Source: Amycolatopsis nigrescens CSC17Ta-90
GTDB taxonomy: Bacteria > Actinomycetota > Actinomycetes > Mycobacteriales > Pseudonocardiaceae
Reading direction: 5' to 3'
DNA: 64,000 nt
NCBI RefSeq assembly: GCF_000384315.1
Contig: NZ_ARVW01000001.1
Span: 1,497,746 to 1,561,745, forward strand
Shown here: piece by piece, positions 1 to 8,917 of the stretch
Layout of the letters: every line of letters begins with the position of its first letter
Position numbering within the stretch: the stretch's first letter is position 1
Translations under genes and position numbers: made by a program
The notes under the pieces: generated by a model
What the model was told of the DNA's origin: nothing
The model's database searches: none
What the model saw: only the letters and a program-made list of their open reading frames with translations

Positions 1-321
1 GCGGACGCCACCACATCCGCGAAGGCCGATGTCGGAAATTTGGCCGCGCACCTCGAACCCGCTCCCGACGGCGGGCTACTGCTGTCCAACCGAGGCCCCG
101 ACTGCGTGACCGCTTTCGCCTTCGACGGCACGGCACCGCGACCGGTCGCGGACCATCCGAGTGGCGCCGGACCCCGGCATTTCACCGTGCTGGGCGACCG
201 GTGTTACGTGGCCGCGCAGGGCGACAACGAGGTCGTGTCGTTCGAACTGACCCGGCCCGGGGCACTCATCCGCTATCCGGTGGGTTCGCCGACCTGCGTG
301 GCCGCCGCCCCGGCCTACTGA
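1..321 (+). CDS. Lactonase-family beta-propeller protein, C-terminal fragment
   Basis: The frame is open from base 1 and ends at a TGA, so only the last 106 residues are present and the gene begins outside the window. The segment shows propeller-blade spacing typical of the 7-bladed 6-phosphogluconolactonase (Pgl)-like lactonase family: HLEPAPDGGLLLSNRG, then HPSGAGPRHFTV, then CYVAAQGDNEVVSFEL. These proteins hydrolyse sugar lactones or act as unassigned propellers, usually in the cytoplasm. The stop codon overlaps by 7 bp the end of the convergent ROK regulator, which fits a sugar-related neighbourhood. Family assignment rests on blade pattern only. Confidence 0.68.
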   Translation, partial: ADATTSAKADVGNLAAHLEPAPDGGLLLSNRGPDCVTAFAFDGTAPRPVADHPSGAGPRHFTVLGDRCYVAAQGDNEVVSFELTRPGALIRYPVGSPTCVAAAPAY

Positions 322-1514
322 GCGAGCCAGCGCCAGGGATCCTCCACCAGACCGCGCACCACCGCGCCCGCCGCGGCCCGCGCGACCGCATCCGGCGGCA
401 GTTTGGAGATGCTCAATAATCCGACACGACCGGATCCGGGCAGCGACTCCGCCACCATGTCCAGGAAATCCGGCCCGAAGTCGGCGAACCGGCCACCGAG
501 CACGACCGCGGCCGGATCCAGGGCTGCCACCAGTGACCCGAGCGCGGCGCCCAGCCCCCGCCCGGCTCGGCGGGCGGCGGCCACCGCACGCTTCTCACCG
601 GAACGGACCAGTGCGGGCAGCGGCCCGGTGCCGCCGACCAGCCGGGTCCGCACCATCGGCTCGAGGCCGGCCGCCCGCAGCATCGCCTCCTGCCCGGCGA
701 CCGTGTCCAGGCAACCGGCCGCTCCGCAGGCACACCGATCACCCCCGGGCTCGATCGGGACATGCCCGAGTTCACCCGCTTCGCCGTTCGCTCCCCTGTG
801 GACGGCCCCGTTGAGCACAATCCCCGCACCGACACCGAGCTCCCCGCCGACATAGAGAAGGTTCGCGGCCTCCGCACTCCCCCGTGCCCGCGCCTCGGCT
901 GCCGCCACCAGGTTCAGGTCGTTGCCCAGGTCCACCGGGATTCCGCCGGCTCCCATGGCCGCGAGCCGGTCACGCACCAGCACCGTCATCGCCACGTCGG
1001 TCCAGTCGAACACCGACGACCGGATCACTTGCTGCCCCCGGACCGTGGCCGGCAGGCCCGCCATCACCCCGGCGACCGGATTGCCCGTACTGCTCGCGTC
1101 GTCGAGCAGACGCCGCAACACCGGCTGAGCCGCCCGCGCGGCCTCATCCGGCCCGGAGCCGCGGTTGTCGCACCGATGGACCATCCGCCCACGAACACGA
1201 CCGGTGAGATCCATCAGGCAGCCGGCGACATGGTCCATCTCGATCTGCACACCGAGCCCGAGCGGACCGAGCGAATCCGGCACCAGCAGGTTCGACGGAC
1301 GCCCCGCGCCGGAAGCCCTGGCGATACCGATATCGCGCAGCAGCCCGGCCTCGAGCAGCTCACCGACCAGCTGGGTAACGGTCGACTTGGTCAGCCCGCT
1401 GTCCGCCGCGAGCCGCGCCCGGGACACCGGTGCCGAACGCGCGGCCAGCCGCATCACCAGCGCCAGGTTGTGCCGGTGCTGCTGCGCCTGACCGACCGGC
1501 CGATCCACGTCCAT
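315..1514 (-). CDS. ROK family transcriptional regulator
   Basis: About 399 residues. The N-terminal 70 residues hold a MarR-like winged helix (SRARLAADSGLTKSTVTQLVGEL), followed by a ROK sugar-kinase-like domain. The family zinc motif CACGAAGC lies near residue 262-270, just after GELGHVPIEPGG. Such proteins repress sugar uptake genes and respond to sugars or sugar phosphates. ATG at 1514 is preferred over GTG at 1520: a TAGAGT -10 box (1521-1526, minus strand) ends 6 nt before that ATG and no ribosome site is visible, which fits a leaderless mRNA. The gene is divergent from the sugar ABC ATPase, which it may control; that link is inference. Confidence 0.88.
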   Translation of the reverse strand: MDVDRPVGQAQQHRHNLALVMRLAARSAPVSRARLAADSGLTKSTVTQLVGELLEAGLLRDIGIARASGAGRPSNLLVPDSLGPLGLGVQIEMDHVAGCLMDLTGRVRGRMVHRCDNRGSGPDEAARAAQPVLRRLLDDASSTGNPVAGVMAGLPATVRGQQVIRSSVFDWTDVAMTVLVRDRLAAMGAGGIPVDLGNDLNLVAAAEARARGSAEAANLLYVGGELGVGAGIVLNGAVHRGANGEAGELGHVPIEPGGDRCACGAAGCLDTVAGQEAMLRAAGLEPMVRTRLVGGTGPLPALVRSGEKRAVAAARRAGRGLGAALGSLVAALDPAAVVLGGRFADFGPDFLDMVAESLPGSGRVGLLSISKLPPDAVARAAAGAVVRGLVEDPWRWLAQ

Positions 1515-1631
1515 CAGCACACTCTACGTGAATTAGTTCGTCCACTGGACAATCAAACCCTGTCCCTGCTGATCAACCGGCCGCTAGAAAGAGCCCGGTC
1601 TGGAACGTGCTGAGAGAGGAACACCGAAATC

Positions 1632-2732
1632 ATGGCAGAGGTCTCCTTCCGCGACGCCGCCCGAGTGTTTCCCGGCAACCCCCCGGTTCGCGCCGTGGAC
1701 GGGCTCAGCCTGGACATTCCCGACGGCGAGTTCCTGGTCCTGGTCGGCCCGTCCGGTTCCGGCAAGTCCACCGCGCTGCGCATGCTGGCCGGCCTGGAGG
1801 ACGTGGACGAAGGCTCGATCTCCATCGGTGGCAAGGACGTCACCGACGTGTCGCCGAAGAACCGCGACATCGCCATGGTGTTCCAGTCCTACGCGCTGTA
1901 CCCGCACATGACCGTCGCCGAAAACATGGGCTTCGCTTTGAAGATCCAACGGGTCAGCAAGTCCGAGATCCAGAGCAAGGTGGCCGAGGCCGCCCGGCTG
2001 CTCGACCTCACCCAGTACCTCGACCGCAAGCCGAAGGCGCTCTCCGGCGGTCAGCGCCAGCGTGTCGCCATGGGCCGCGCGATCGTCCGCGAACCCGCGG
2101 TGTTCCTGATGGACGAGCCACTGTCCAACCTGGACGCCAAGCTGCGGGTGGAGACCCGCGCCAACATCACCTCGTTGCAGGCCAGGCTCGGCACCACCAC
2201 GGTCTACGTCACGCACGACCAGATCGAGGCGATGACCATGGGCCACCGGGTGGCGGTGCTCAAGGACGGCGTGCTCCAGCAGGTCGACACCCCGCGCCGG
2301 CTCTACGACGCCCCGGGCAACCTGTTCGTGGCAGGGTTCATCGGTTCCCCCGCGATGAACCTCACGACCGTGCCACTGACCGCCGAGGGCGGAAAACTCG
2401 ACGGACTCACCGTGCCGCTGCGTCGAAACCTCCTCACCGCGGCTTCCGACGCCGGGCTGAAAGAGGTCACTCTCGGCCTTCGACCGGAGTCGCTGCGAGC
2501 CGCCGGTGCGGACGAACCGGCGATGGAAATGCAGGTGGAGCTGGTGGAGGTGCTCGGCTCGGACGCCTACGTATACGGCAAGGTGGACGTGGGCGGCGCC
2601 CACGAGCGGTTCATCGTACGCACCGAGTCGCACGGCACGCCTGCCTTCGGTGAGTCCATCCGGATCACCCTCCGCGACCCGGACCAGGTGCACGCGTTCA
2701 ACCCTGAGGGCGGCGAGCGCCTCACGGCCTGA
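1632..2732 (+). CDS. ugpC: Sugar ABC transporter ATPase (UgpC/MalK/MsiK type)
   Basis: 366 residues, the usual size of a CUT1 importer ATPase. It shows Walker A GPSGSGKST (39-47), a Q-loop with VFQSYALYPHMT (83-94), the signature LSGGQRQRVAMGRA (137-150), Walker B FLMDEP (158-163), an H-loop VTHDQ, and a C-terminal MalK-like regulatory domain from about residue 240. It should energise cytoplasmic-membrane import of oligosaccharides. No binding protein or permease lies beside it. In Streptomyces the homologue MsiK is an unlinked shared ATPase serving several sugar importers, and the same role is inferred here. Flanked by ROK and FadR-type regulators. Confidence 0.93.
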   Translation: MAEVSFRDAARVFPGNPPVRAVDGLSLDIPDGEFLVLVGPSGSGKSTALRMLAGLEDVDEGSISIGGKDVTDVSPKNRDIAMVFQSYALYPHMTVAENMGFALKIQRVSKSEIQSKVAEAARLLDLTQYLDRKPKALSGGQRQRVAMGRAIVREPAVFLMDEPLSNLDAKLRVETRANITSLQARLGTTTVYVTHDQIEAMTMGHRVAVLKDGVLQQVDTPRRLYDAPGNLFVAGFIGSPAMNLTTVPLTAEGGKLDGLTVPLRRNLLTAASDAGLKEVTLGLRPESLRAAGADEPAMEMQVELVEVLGSDAYVYGKVDVGGAHERFIVRTESHGTPAFGESIRITLRDPDQVHAFNPEGGERLTA

Positions 2733-2790
2733 CGCAGCCACCTGGATATATATTCATAAATTACTATCCGGGCCGCCGGACGCACTACCC
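2733..2790 (+). promoter_or_regulatory. AT-rich promoter/operator region before the GntR gene
   Basis: A sharply AT-rich stretch (2749-2772) interrupts GC-rich surroundings directly after the ABC ATPase. GGATA and TATCC flank it as an interrupted inverted repeat. This probably holds the promoter of the downstream FadR-type regulator and its own operator. The exact -35 and -10 boxes cannot be placed with confidence. Confidence 0.35.
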
Positions 2791-2837
2791 TGAGTCGCCA
2801 GCCCCGTCGGCGACTCCAGAAACGCGAGGCCCGAACC

Positions 2838-3560
2838 TTGAGCCAGACCAGGCCGCGAGGCGTGCACGGCCAAACCGTCGAAGAGCTGGCGAACCGCATT
2901 CTTTCCGACGAGCTCCCCGAGGGCTCGATTCTCGACCTGCCAGCACTTTGTGAAGAACTCGACGTCAGCCTGACCGCCCTGCGCGAAGCGCTGAAGGTGC
3001 TCACCGCCAAGGGCATGATCGACGCACGGCAGAAACGCGGCACCTTCGTGCAGCCCCGCACCGCGTGGAACAAGCTCGATGCCGACGTGATGCGTTGGCA
3101 GGCCACCGGCCCCACCGATCCGGACTTGCTCGACGAACTGACCGAAGTACGAACGGTGGTCGAGCCGGCGGCCGCACGGATCGCCGCGGAACGCGCCACA
3201 GCAACCGATCTCGCCGCTCTCGGCAAAGCGCTGCGGCGGATGGCCGATGCCGGCCGTGACACCGCCGAAATGGTCAACGCCGACCTCGAGTTCCACCGGC
3301 TGCTGCTGGCCGCCACGCACAACGACTTCCTGGTGCGGATCGAACGGGTGATCGCAATCGGCCTGGCCGCACGGGATCAGCTCGTCCACACCGCGGACCC
3401 ATCGGACGATCCGACACCCAGCCATCAGGAGGTGTACGACGCAATCGCCGCCCGCGACCCGAACGAGGCGGAAAGCGCGATGCGCCGGCTCGTGCACAAA
3501 TCGGAGATGGACCTGGGCAAGCTCAAGCGAACGCGGAAGCGACCCCGCAGATCGTCCTGA
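2838..3560 (+). CDS. FadR/GntR family transcriptional regulator (FCD domain)
   Basis: 240 residues. The N-terminal GntR winged helix spans about 10-75 (VEELANRILSDELPEGSILDLPALCEELDVS, then KRGTFVQPR). The all-helical FCD ligand domain spans about 90-225, with its metal-ligand pattern visible as DLEFHRLLLAATHN and SHQEVYDAIAARD. FCD regulators respond to sugar acids, organic acids or acyl-CoA. The start is TTG at 2838, supported by GAGG about 8 nt upstream; no better in-frame start covers the whole HTH. It sits 105 bp after the ABC ATPase on the same strand. The C-terminus is unusually basic (KRTRKRPRRSS). Confidence 0.88.
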   Translation: MSQTRPRGVHGQTVEELANRILSDELPEGSILDLPALCEELDVSLTALREALKVLTAKGMIDARQKRGTFVQPRTAWNKLDADVMRWQATGPTDPDLLDELTEVRTVVEPAAARIAAERATATDLAALGKALRRMADAGRDTAEMVNADLEFHRLLLAATHNDFLVRIERVIAIGLAARDQLVHTADPSDDPTPSHQEVYDAIAARDPNEAESAMRRLVHKSEMDLGKLKRTRKRPRRSS

Positions 3561-3588
3561 CCTGGTTCGAAAACGGCGCGCTCTTCGG

Positions 3589-5136
3589 TCACACCTGGTC
3601 TCGCATCGCGCGCACCAGTTCGGCCGCGACACGAGACGCCGGCGCGTGCAGGAACCGCTCGACGTCGGCCTGTTCAACACACCGACCGTTTTCCAGCACC
3701 ACCACACGGTCAACCACGGGGAGCAACGCGGCCAGATCGTGGCTGATCATCACCAACGCGCTTCCGGTCTCAACTGCGGCGGCCACCAGGACGGTCAACA
3801 GCGCCGCCTGGTTCACCGTGTCCAGGGCCGAAGTCACCTCGTCACACACAAGCAACCGTGGTCTCGCCATCAACCCGCGCGCAAGCGCACATCGTTGAAG
3901 TTGTCCCCCGGACAACTCACCGGGCTTGCGGGTGACCGTGTCTGCGTCCAGACCGAGCTCGGCCAGAAGGTCCAGTGCCTCAGCCCTCGCCTCGGCTTTC
4001 GGCAGGCCACGCAAACGGCACCCGGTGGCGGCGACCTGACCGAGCACTTCGTGAAACTCGTCAAAGGAAGCCCGACTGTCCTGGTGCACGTATTGCACCG
4101 CCCGCAACTGTTCGCGCGAACGCTTGGCGAGCGCCGCCGGCAAGGGCTGTCCGTCAAGCTCGAGCGTGCCTGCGCCGGCCACGGTAAGCCCCGCCAGCGC
4201 CCGGCCGAACGTGGTCTTGCCGGCACCGGACGCCCCGACCAACGCGGTCCTGCTTCCGCCCGGAAAACGGACGCTGACCTCGTCGATCAACCTGATCCTG
4301 CCCGCACGTACGCTCAGCCCTCTGGTCACCAAAGTGTCGCGATCAGCCGCCACAGCACCCGACGAAGCACCTTCTGGCAACTGGGGCTCGGCCGCCACCA
4401 ACGCCTGCGTACGAACGTGCCGCGGTGCACCAAGGACCTCGGCTACCGGCCCCTGTTCTACCATCCGGCCCTTGTCGAGCACCGCACAATCCGCGGCCAG
4501 CGCTCGGACCAGCGGCAAGTCGTGGGTCAGGAGCAGCAATGCGGTACCACTCGCCACCAGCACCCGAAGCCGATCGATCAGGGCCGCCGAACCGATCGGA
4601 TCCAGCCCTGTCGTCGGCTCGTCGAGCACCAACAGTCGCGGTTGGGTGACCAGCGTGGTTGCCAGAGCCATACGCTGTTGCTGACCGCCGGAAAGCTGGT
4701 GCGGATAGCGCCGCCAGTGCCGCGGGTCGGACAGTCCGGCGGTACGTAACGCGACAGCAGCCGCTTCCGCTCGCCCCGCACGGCCGACATGACGCAGCCC
4801 GGCCAGCTCAGTGAGGACACGCCCGCAACGGCGTACTGGATCGAGCACCGCGGCAGGATGCTGCGGCAGGTGCCCGACGACCCCGGCCCGGATCTCCCGT
4901 CGCCGCGCATCCGTGACCCCGAGCAGGTCGTGCCCGTCGAGCCGTACAGCGCCGGTCAGCCGCACACCGGGCTTGGGCTGGCCGAGCGCGGCCAGCCCGA
5001 GGGTCGTCTTCCCACTGCCGGAACTGCCGACGACCGCGAACACCGATCCTGCCGACAACGCGCAGGAGATGCCGTCAAGCAGCACCTGCTCGCCCACCTT
5101 CGCGGACAGCCCTTCGATCTCCAGCAAGGGCATCAT
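3589..5136 (-). CDS. Fused double ATPase of a peptide/nickel-type ABC importer
   Basis: About 515 residues comprising two complete ABC ATPase halves, equivalent to DppD plus DppF or NikD plus NikE in one chain. Half one has Walker [10 protein letters not shown], signature [12 protein letters not shown] and Walker [13 protein letters not shown]. Half two has [23 protein letters not shown] and [12 protein letters not shown]. It would drive import through the two upstream permeases. ATG at 5136 overlaps the permease stop as ATGA, so translation is coupled. The longer open frame upstream lies inside the permease gene and is not used. It is the last gene of the riboswitch-led operon. Substrate is inferred only from that control: cobalt, nickel or a corrinoid-related compound. 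Confidence 0.92.
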   Translation of the reverse strand: MMPLLEIEGLSAKVGEQVLLDGISCALSAGSVFAVVGSSGSGKTTLGLAALGQPKPGVRLTGAVRLDGHDLLGVTDARRREIRAGVVGHLPQHPAAVLDPVRRCGRVLTELAGLRHVGRAGRAEAAAVALRTAGLSDPRHWRRYPHQLSGGQQQRMALATTLVTQPRLLVLDEPTTGLDPIGSAALIDRLRVLVASGTALLLLTHDLPLVRALAADCAVLDKGRMVEQGPVAEVLGAPRHVRTQALVAAEPQLPEGASSGAVAADRDTLVTRGLSVRAGRIRLIDEVSVRFPGGSRTALVGASGAGKTTFGRALAGLTVAGAGTLELDGQPLPAALAKRSREQLRAVQYVHQDSRASFDEFHEVLGQVAATGCRLRGLPKAEARAEALDLLAELGLDADTVTRKPGELSGGQLQRCALARGLMARPRLLVCDEVTSALDTVNQAALLTVLVAAAVETGSALVMISHDLAALLPVVDRVVVLENGRCVEQADVERFLHAPASRVAAELVRAMRDQV

Positions 5137-5927
5137 CGGCGCTCCCGGGAACGACCGAGCAGCCTGTCTGCGGCAAGGTTCGTGCCCACGCACAGCGCCA
5201 TCAGCAACGCGGCGGGCACGAGCACCACAACAGGTTGGGAGAACAGCACCGAACCGTTGCGTTCGATCACCACCGCCCAGTCCGCCGACGACGACGGCAG
5301 CCCGAGGCCGAGAAAGTTCGCCGATGCGAGCAGGTACAGCACAAGGCCGAGCCTGCTCCCGAAGTCCGTCACCACCGGCCCGAGAACCGAACGCGCCACA
5401 TAACCGACCTGGATCCGCCACCAGGGCTGCCCCTGCATGCGCAACGCTTCGACCGCGATGCGGCAGCCCGGCACAAGTGCGGCCGAGCGCACGATCCTGG
5501 TGATCGCGGGTACTTGGAGCACCGCGGTCGCCACTATCAGCGTGCCGGCACCACGCCAGCCGGTGGCCGCCAGCATCATCAGCACCAACAAGGAAGGAAA
5601 GGCGAGCAGCACGTCCAGCAGGCGCATTACTCCTTCATCCACGATCCGCAGTCGATGGCCCGCCGCCAGCAACCCGAGCGGGACACCGAGCAGGTACGCC
5701 AGGAGGAGCGCAGCGACGGTCATCCCGACGACCGACAATCCACCGCCGAGCACCAAGGCGAGCGCGTCCCTGCCGAGCACATCGGTTCCTAACGGGTACC
5801 GCTCGTCCGGCTGCTGCAACGGCCCGGCCACCGAATCCGTCGTTCTCGCGAAAACGGGACCGAACAAGGCAACCACCAATGGCACGACCAGCAACGCCCA
5901 GCCTGGCAACGCTCGTATCTTCTTCAT
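5133..5927 (-). CDS. ABC importer permease, DppC/NikC type
   Basis: About 264 residues with an N-terminal membrane helix ([17 protein letters not shown]), then the family segment [20 protein letters not shown]. This precedes a BPD_transp_1 domain of five predicted helices, and the EAA-like loop is seen in [24 protein letters not shown]. It forms half of the membrane channel with the upstream DppB-type permease. The start [10 protein letters not shown] at 5927 overlaps the previous stop as ATGA, and the end overlaps the ATPase start as ATGA. The upstream 18 residues of open frame would lie inside the neighbour and are rejected. Confidence 0.9.
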   Translation of the reverse strand: MKKIRALPGWALLVVPLVVALFGPVFARTTDSVAGPLQQPDERYPLGTDVLGRDALALVLGGGLSVVGMTVAALLLAYLLGVPLGLLAAGHRLRIVDEGVMRLLDVLLAFPSLLVLMMLAATGWRGAGTLIVATAVLQVPAITRIVRSAALVPGCRIAVEALRMQGQPWWRIQVGYVARSVLGPVVTDFGSRLGLVLYLLASANFLGLGLPSSSADWAVVIERNGSVLFSQPVVVLVPAALLMALCVGTNLAADRLLGRSRERR

Positions 5928-6874
5928 CTCGAGACCAGCTGCCCGCGAGGCGTCAGCCGGTACGAGATGAGGTCGGCGCACAAATTCACCGTGACCACCA
6001 CCGCGGCGAACACCAAGGCGTAACCCTGGACTGCCGGAATGTCGCGATTCTGCACCGCTTCCACGAACCCGGTTCCCAGACCACTGATCGCGAACAGTGA
6101 CTCGACGATCACCGCGCCGCCGAGTAGCCCTTCGACGCTGCGCGCCAGCTGCTGAACGATCGGCGCCAGCGCGTTCGGCAACACGTGCCGCAATACCACC
6201 ATGCGCTCCCCCAGCCCGAGTAGCCGCAGGTGGCTGGCCGGCTCACCAACCGTGTGCTCCGCAACCCCGATCCGAATCTGCCTGGCCAGATCGCACAGCT
6301 GCCTGCTGACCAGCACAATGACCGGTAACACCAAGACAGCCGGCCGGCCCAGCAGCGCAAGCCCGGACGCACCGGCAGCGGTGGCCGGAAGCAGTCCGAA
6401 GTAGACGGACAAACCAGCAAGCAGCAGGAGCCCGAGCACGAACTCCGGCATGGAGTGCAGCAGGATCGTGACAACGTTGAGCGCCCGATCCGTACGCGAT
6501 CCTTCACGTAGCCCGCTCGCCAAGCCGAGAGAGAACGCCAGCGGCAGAAGCACAAGCAAGGTGACCCCTGCGAGCAGGGCCGTCGACGCGAACCTGCGTC
6601 CGATCTCATCGGTCACGGGCAGACCGGTCACCAACGAGTTTCCCAGGTCACCCGAGAACAGCTTGCCGGACCAGCCCAGAAACCGATCGACCAGTGGCTG
6701 GTCGAGACCGAGCTGATGCCGGACCACTTCGATCTGCTCGGGTGTCGCCTGCTCACCGAGGACGACCACCGCGGCATCACCGGGAAGCAGTGCGGTAAGC
6801 CCGAACGCGGCCACCAGAACTGCGACGCCCTGTACCGCCGCAACGGCAGCTCGGATCAGTACGAAACGCAACAC
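5924..6874 (-). CDS. ABC importer permease, DppB/NikB type
   Basis: About 316 residues. It opens with a membrane helix (FVLIRAAVAAVQGVAVLVAAFGLTALLPGD), continues with the typical DppB region (EVVRHQLGLDQPLVDRFLGW, then GDLGNSLV), and has the permease domain with an EAA loop (LGLGERMVVLRHVLPNALAPIVQQ). GTG at 6874 is chosen because it follows the binding-protein stop by one base and starts at the first helix. The 45 extra residues upstream overlap the binding-protein gene and look non-native. Second gene of the riboswitch-led importer operon. Confidence 0.9.
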   Translation of the reverse strand: MLRFVLIRAAVAAVQGVAVLVAAFGLTALLPGDAAVVVLGEQATPEQIEVVRHQLGLDQPLVDRFLGWSGKLFSGDLGNSLVTGLPVTDEIGRRFASTALLAGVTLLVLLPLAFSLGLASGLREGSRTDRALNVVTILLHSMPEFVLGLLLLAGLSVYFGLLPATAAGASGLALLGRPAVLVLPVIVLVSRQLCDLARQIRIGVAEHTVGEPASHLRLLGLGERMVVLRHVLPNALAPIVQQLARSVEGLLGGAVIVESLFAISGLGTGFVEAVQNRDIPAVQGYALVFAAVVVTVNLCADLISYRLTPRGQLVSR

Positions 6875-6875
6875 T

Positions 6876-8399
6876 TCAGCGGAGCCGCGTCCGGTCGAAA
6901 CGAGCCCAGTCGAAGGAGTTCGGTGGTGCCGCTCGCAACCCTTCCACTCTGCCCGAAATTGCGACATTCCAGTTGCTGAAACCCCACACGAGCATGCCGC
7001 CGGTGTCATGCACGATCCGCTGCGCCTGCCCGAGCAACTGCAACCGTTGCTGCTCGTCGCGAGTGGCCGCGACCTGATCCATCAACCCATCGAACTCCGC
7101 CGAAGCGAAACCGTTGATGTTGGTGGACACGCCGCTGCGGAAGCGCTGGTTGAGAAAAGTGGGCAGTGGCAGGGTCGCGGTGCGGGTGTGCGCGGCGACG
7201 CCCTTTGTCGTGATCTCGTTGAAGTACGTACTGGCCGCACGCGTGTTCGGAGTGACCGTGAAACCGATTTCCTTGAGCTGCTGAGCGATCAGTGTCGCCG
7301 CCGACTCGAAGGCGGGATCAAGCCCACTGGTCTCCAGCGCGAAGGTGACCCCTTCCGCACCAGCGTCTCTGACCAGCGCGCGAGCACGGTCGACATCCCT
7401 CGGCCGTTGGGCGATGTCCGCCGGGTAACCATGCAGGCCAAGGCCGAACAAGTCGTTGCCGACCTCTCCCCGCCCTGACAATGCGACCCCGACCAACGCT
7501 TCCCGGTCCACGCCGGACAGGAAGGCCTGCACCAGTCTCGGGTCGGCGAACGGCGGTTGACTCAGCCTCAACACTACCGCCTGCATGGTGGTCCGTTCAG
7601 CGGACAGCACTGACACCCGGCTGTCCGTGGACAACCTGGCCGCCGAGTTGGCCGCGACGTCGTGTGCGTAGTCGACCTGCCCGGAGAGGAGGGCATTGAC
7701 CCGTGCCGGCTCCTCGTTGATCGGCACGAACTCCAGCTCGCTCAAGCTCGGCGCACCGGCCCAGTGGCCGTCGAAGCGCCGGAAGACGGCCGGCCCTCCC
7801 GGATTGAAGGAGACGAACTGGAATGGGCCGGACCCCACGGGATTACTGAAATCCGTGGTCCCGGCCGGCACGATCTCGGTCATCGGAGCACCCCACCCAC
7901 TGGGAAACTCGAAATCCGGCGCGGTCAGGACCAGCTCCAGCTCGGTCGGGGAAACCGACCTGCTGGCCGCGAAGTCCACCTTCACAAAGTATTGACGTGA
8001 AGGCGACGCCGTCGCCGGGTCGGCGACGCGGCGCAAGCTGTACAGCACGTCCTCGGCAGTCACCGGTCGACCATCGTGAAAGGTCGCTTGCCGTAATCGA
8101 ATCCGCCACCGAAGTCCCGCCACGTCGCTCTCCCACGACTCCGCCAACCGCGGACTGACCGACATGTCGTCCTGGTAGGCCACGAGCGTGTCGAACAGCG
8201 CTTTGGCTCTTGCCTGGTTCACGAACAGCGAACCGGTATGCGGGTCCAAGGTCTCCTTCGACCCGCCCGCTCCGAACGCCACTCGCAGCCGTCCTCCAGT
8301 ACCTGACTGCCCGCTGGCCCCGCACGCGGCCAGCGGCGCCAGAACAGCGAGACCGGCCGCACCGGCCAGCAGCCGACGTCTGGTCATCTCGGTGGTCAT
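6876..8399 (-). CDS. Extracellular solute-binding lipoprotein, family 5 (peptide/nickel type)
   Basis: About 507 residues. The N-terminus MTTEMTRRRLLAGAAG carries a twin-arginine-like signal and a lipobox LAAC, so it should be a lipid-anchored receptor outside the membrane. The SBP_bac_5 body is clear: KETLDPHTG, LAESWESD, RLRQATFHDGRPVTAEDVLYSLRR and VGSGPFQF. ATG at 8399 is used because the signal begins there; the longer frame runs into the leader hairpin. A weak AGG site lies 9-11 nt upstream. First gene of the importer operon, 100 nt downstream of a cobalamin riboswitch. This points to cobalt, nickel, a metal chelate or a corrinoid precursor rather than ordinary peptides; that substrate is inference. 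Confidence 0.92.
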   Translation of the reverse strand: MTTEMTRRRLLAGAAGLAVLAPLAACGASGQSGTGGRLRVAFGAGGSKETLDPHTGSLFVNQARAKALFDTLVAYQDDMSVSPRLAESWESDVAGLRWRIRLRQATFHDGRPVTAEDVLYSLRRVADPATASPSRQYFVKVDFAASRSVSPTELELVLTAPDFEFPSGWGAPMTEIVPAGTTDFSNPVGSGPFQFVSFNPGGPAVFRRFDGHWAGAPSLSELEFVPINEEPARVNALLSGQVDYAHDVAANSAARLSTDSRVSVLSAERTTMQAVVLRLSQPPFADPRLVQAFLSGVDREALVGVALSGRGEVGNDLFGLGLHGYPADIAQRPRDVDRARALVRDAGAEGVTFALETSGLDPAFESAATLIAQQLKEIGFTVTPNTRAASTYFNEITTKGVAAHTRTATLPLPTFLNQRFRSGVSTNINGFASAEFDGLMDQVAATRDEQQRLQLLGQAQRIVHDTGGMLVWGFSNWNVAISGRVEGLRAAPPNSFDWARFDRTRLR

Positions 8400-8410
8400 T
8401 GATCGAGCCT

Positions 8411-8438
8411 TCCCGGGACATCGGGCGATGTCCCGGGA
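8411..8438 (-). promoter_or_regulatory. Perfect 13-bp hairpin, probable riboswitch expression platform
   Basis: TCCCGGGACATCG (8411-8423) and its exact complement CGATGTCCCGGGA (8426-8438) are separated by two bases, giving a very stable stem. It lies between the cobalamin aptamer and the importer start codon, with 11 nt left to the ATG on the minus strand. It has no U-tract, as is common for actinobacterial terminators. It could stop transcription or occlude the ribosome site. Confidence 0.7.
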
Positions 8439-8498
8439 CGTCCGCAGGCGCACACCGGGACCCCGCCCTGTGAACCACGACAGTGAGGGGTGATGCTC

Positions 8499-8665
8499 GT
8501 TCCGAAGCAGGCATTCCGGCTCACGGCGTCAGAACGCCGTCCACGGTTGCGGGTCAGCGCCGGGATTCGACCGGCTTCCCCTGCCAAGGAGCGTATGAAG
8601 TTGTCCGCACCCGGGAGACGATCTCGGGTGTGCCGACACTAACCCACGACGGTCGCTCCTGGAAC
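8499..8665 (-). promoter_or_regulatory. Cobalamin (B12) riboswitch aptamer
   Basis: Read on the minus strand, the element has a closing P1 stem GTTCC (8661-8665) with GGAAC (8499-8503). An early hairpin follows, with arms ACCCGAGA and TCTCCCGGGT. The conserved core contains GGGGAAGCCGGTCGAATCC, then CGCTGACCCGCAACCGT. A short stem-loop GGCGTTCTGACGCC comes next, and the B12-box-like segment GAGCCGGAATGCCTGC closes the element. These match the order and key bases of the AdoCbl/cobalamin riboswitch consensus. Bound cobalamin normally shuts off expression, so the downstream importer should be induced when B12 is scarce. Confidence 0.88.
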
Positions 8666-8759
8666 CTGGCTGCTCGATCCCAGCGTTGCACCCGGTCCGC
8701 CTGCGATCACGCAAGGTGGTGGCCGTCCGACCTGCAACCGGACACTCACGAGATCTAGG

Positions 8760-8787
8760 AATCTAGCCACCCCGACCACGAGTTCAA
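8760..8787 (-). promoter_or_regulatory. Sigma-70-type promoter of the riboswitch-led importer operon
   Basis: On the minus strand TTGAAC (8782-8787) and TAGATT (8760-8765) are separated by 16 bp. Transcription would start near 8753, giving a leader of about 350 nt that contains the whole cobalamin aptamer and the hairpin before the binding-protein gene. Confidence 0.55.
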
Positions 8788-8917
8788 CACCTCAATCACC
8801 CTTTCAGGGCATCGCTATTCCGAAGCAATGGGCATTTTTCTACAGAAATCGCTAGTAACGGTACATCTCGTACGGCGAATTTTCAGAAGCACTCAATCTC
8901 CGCAGTAAATTGAACTC

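Noticed and set aside
8555..8590. GGGATTCGACCGGC looked like a tRNA T-arm
   Set aside because: No acceptor or anticodon stem is found, and the bases belong to the conserved core of the cobalamin aptamer on the other strand.
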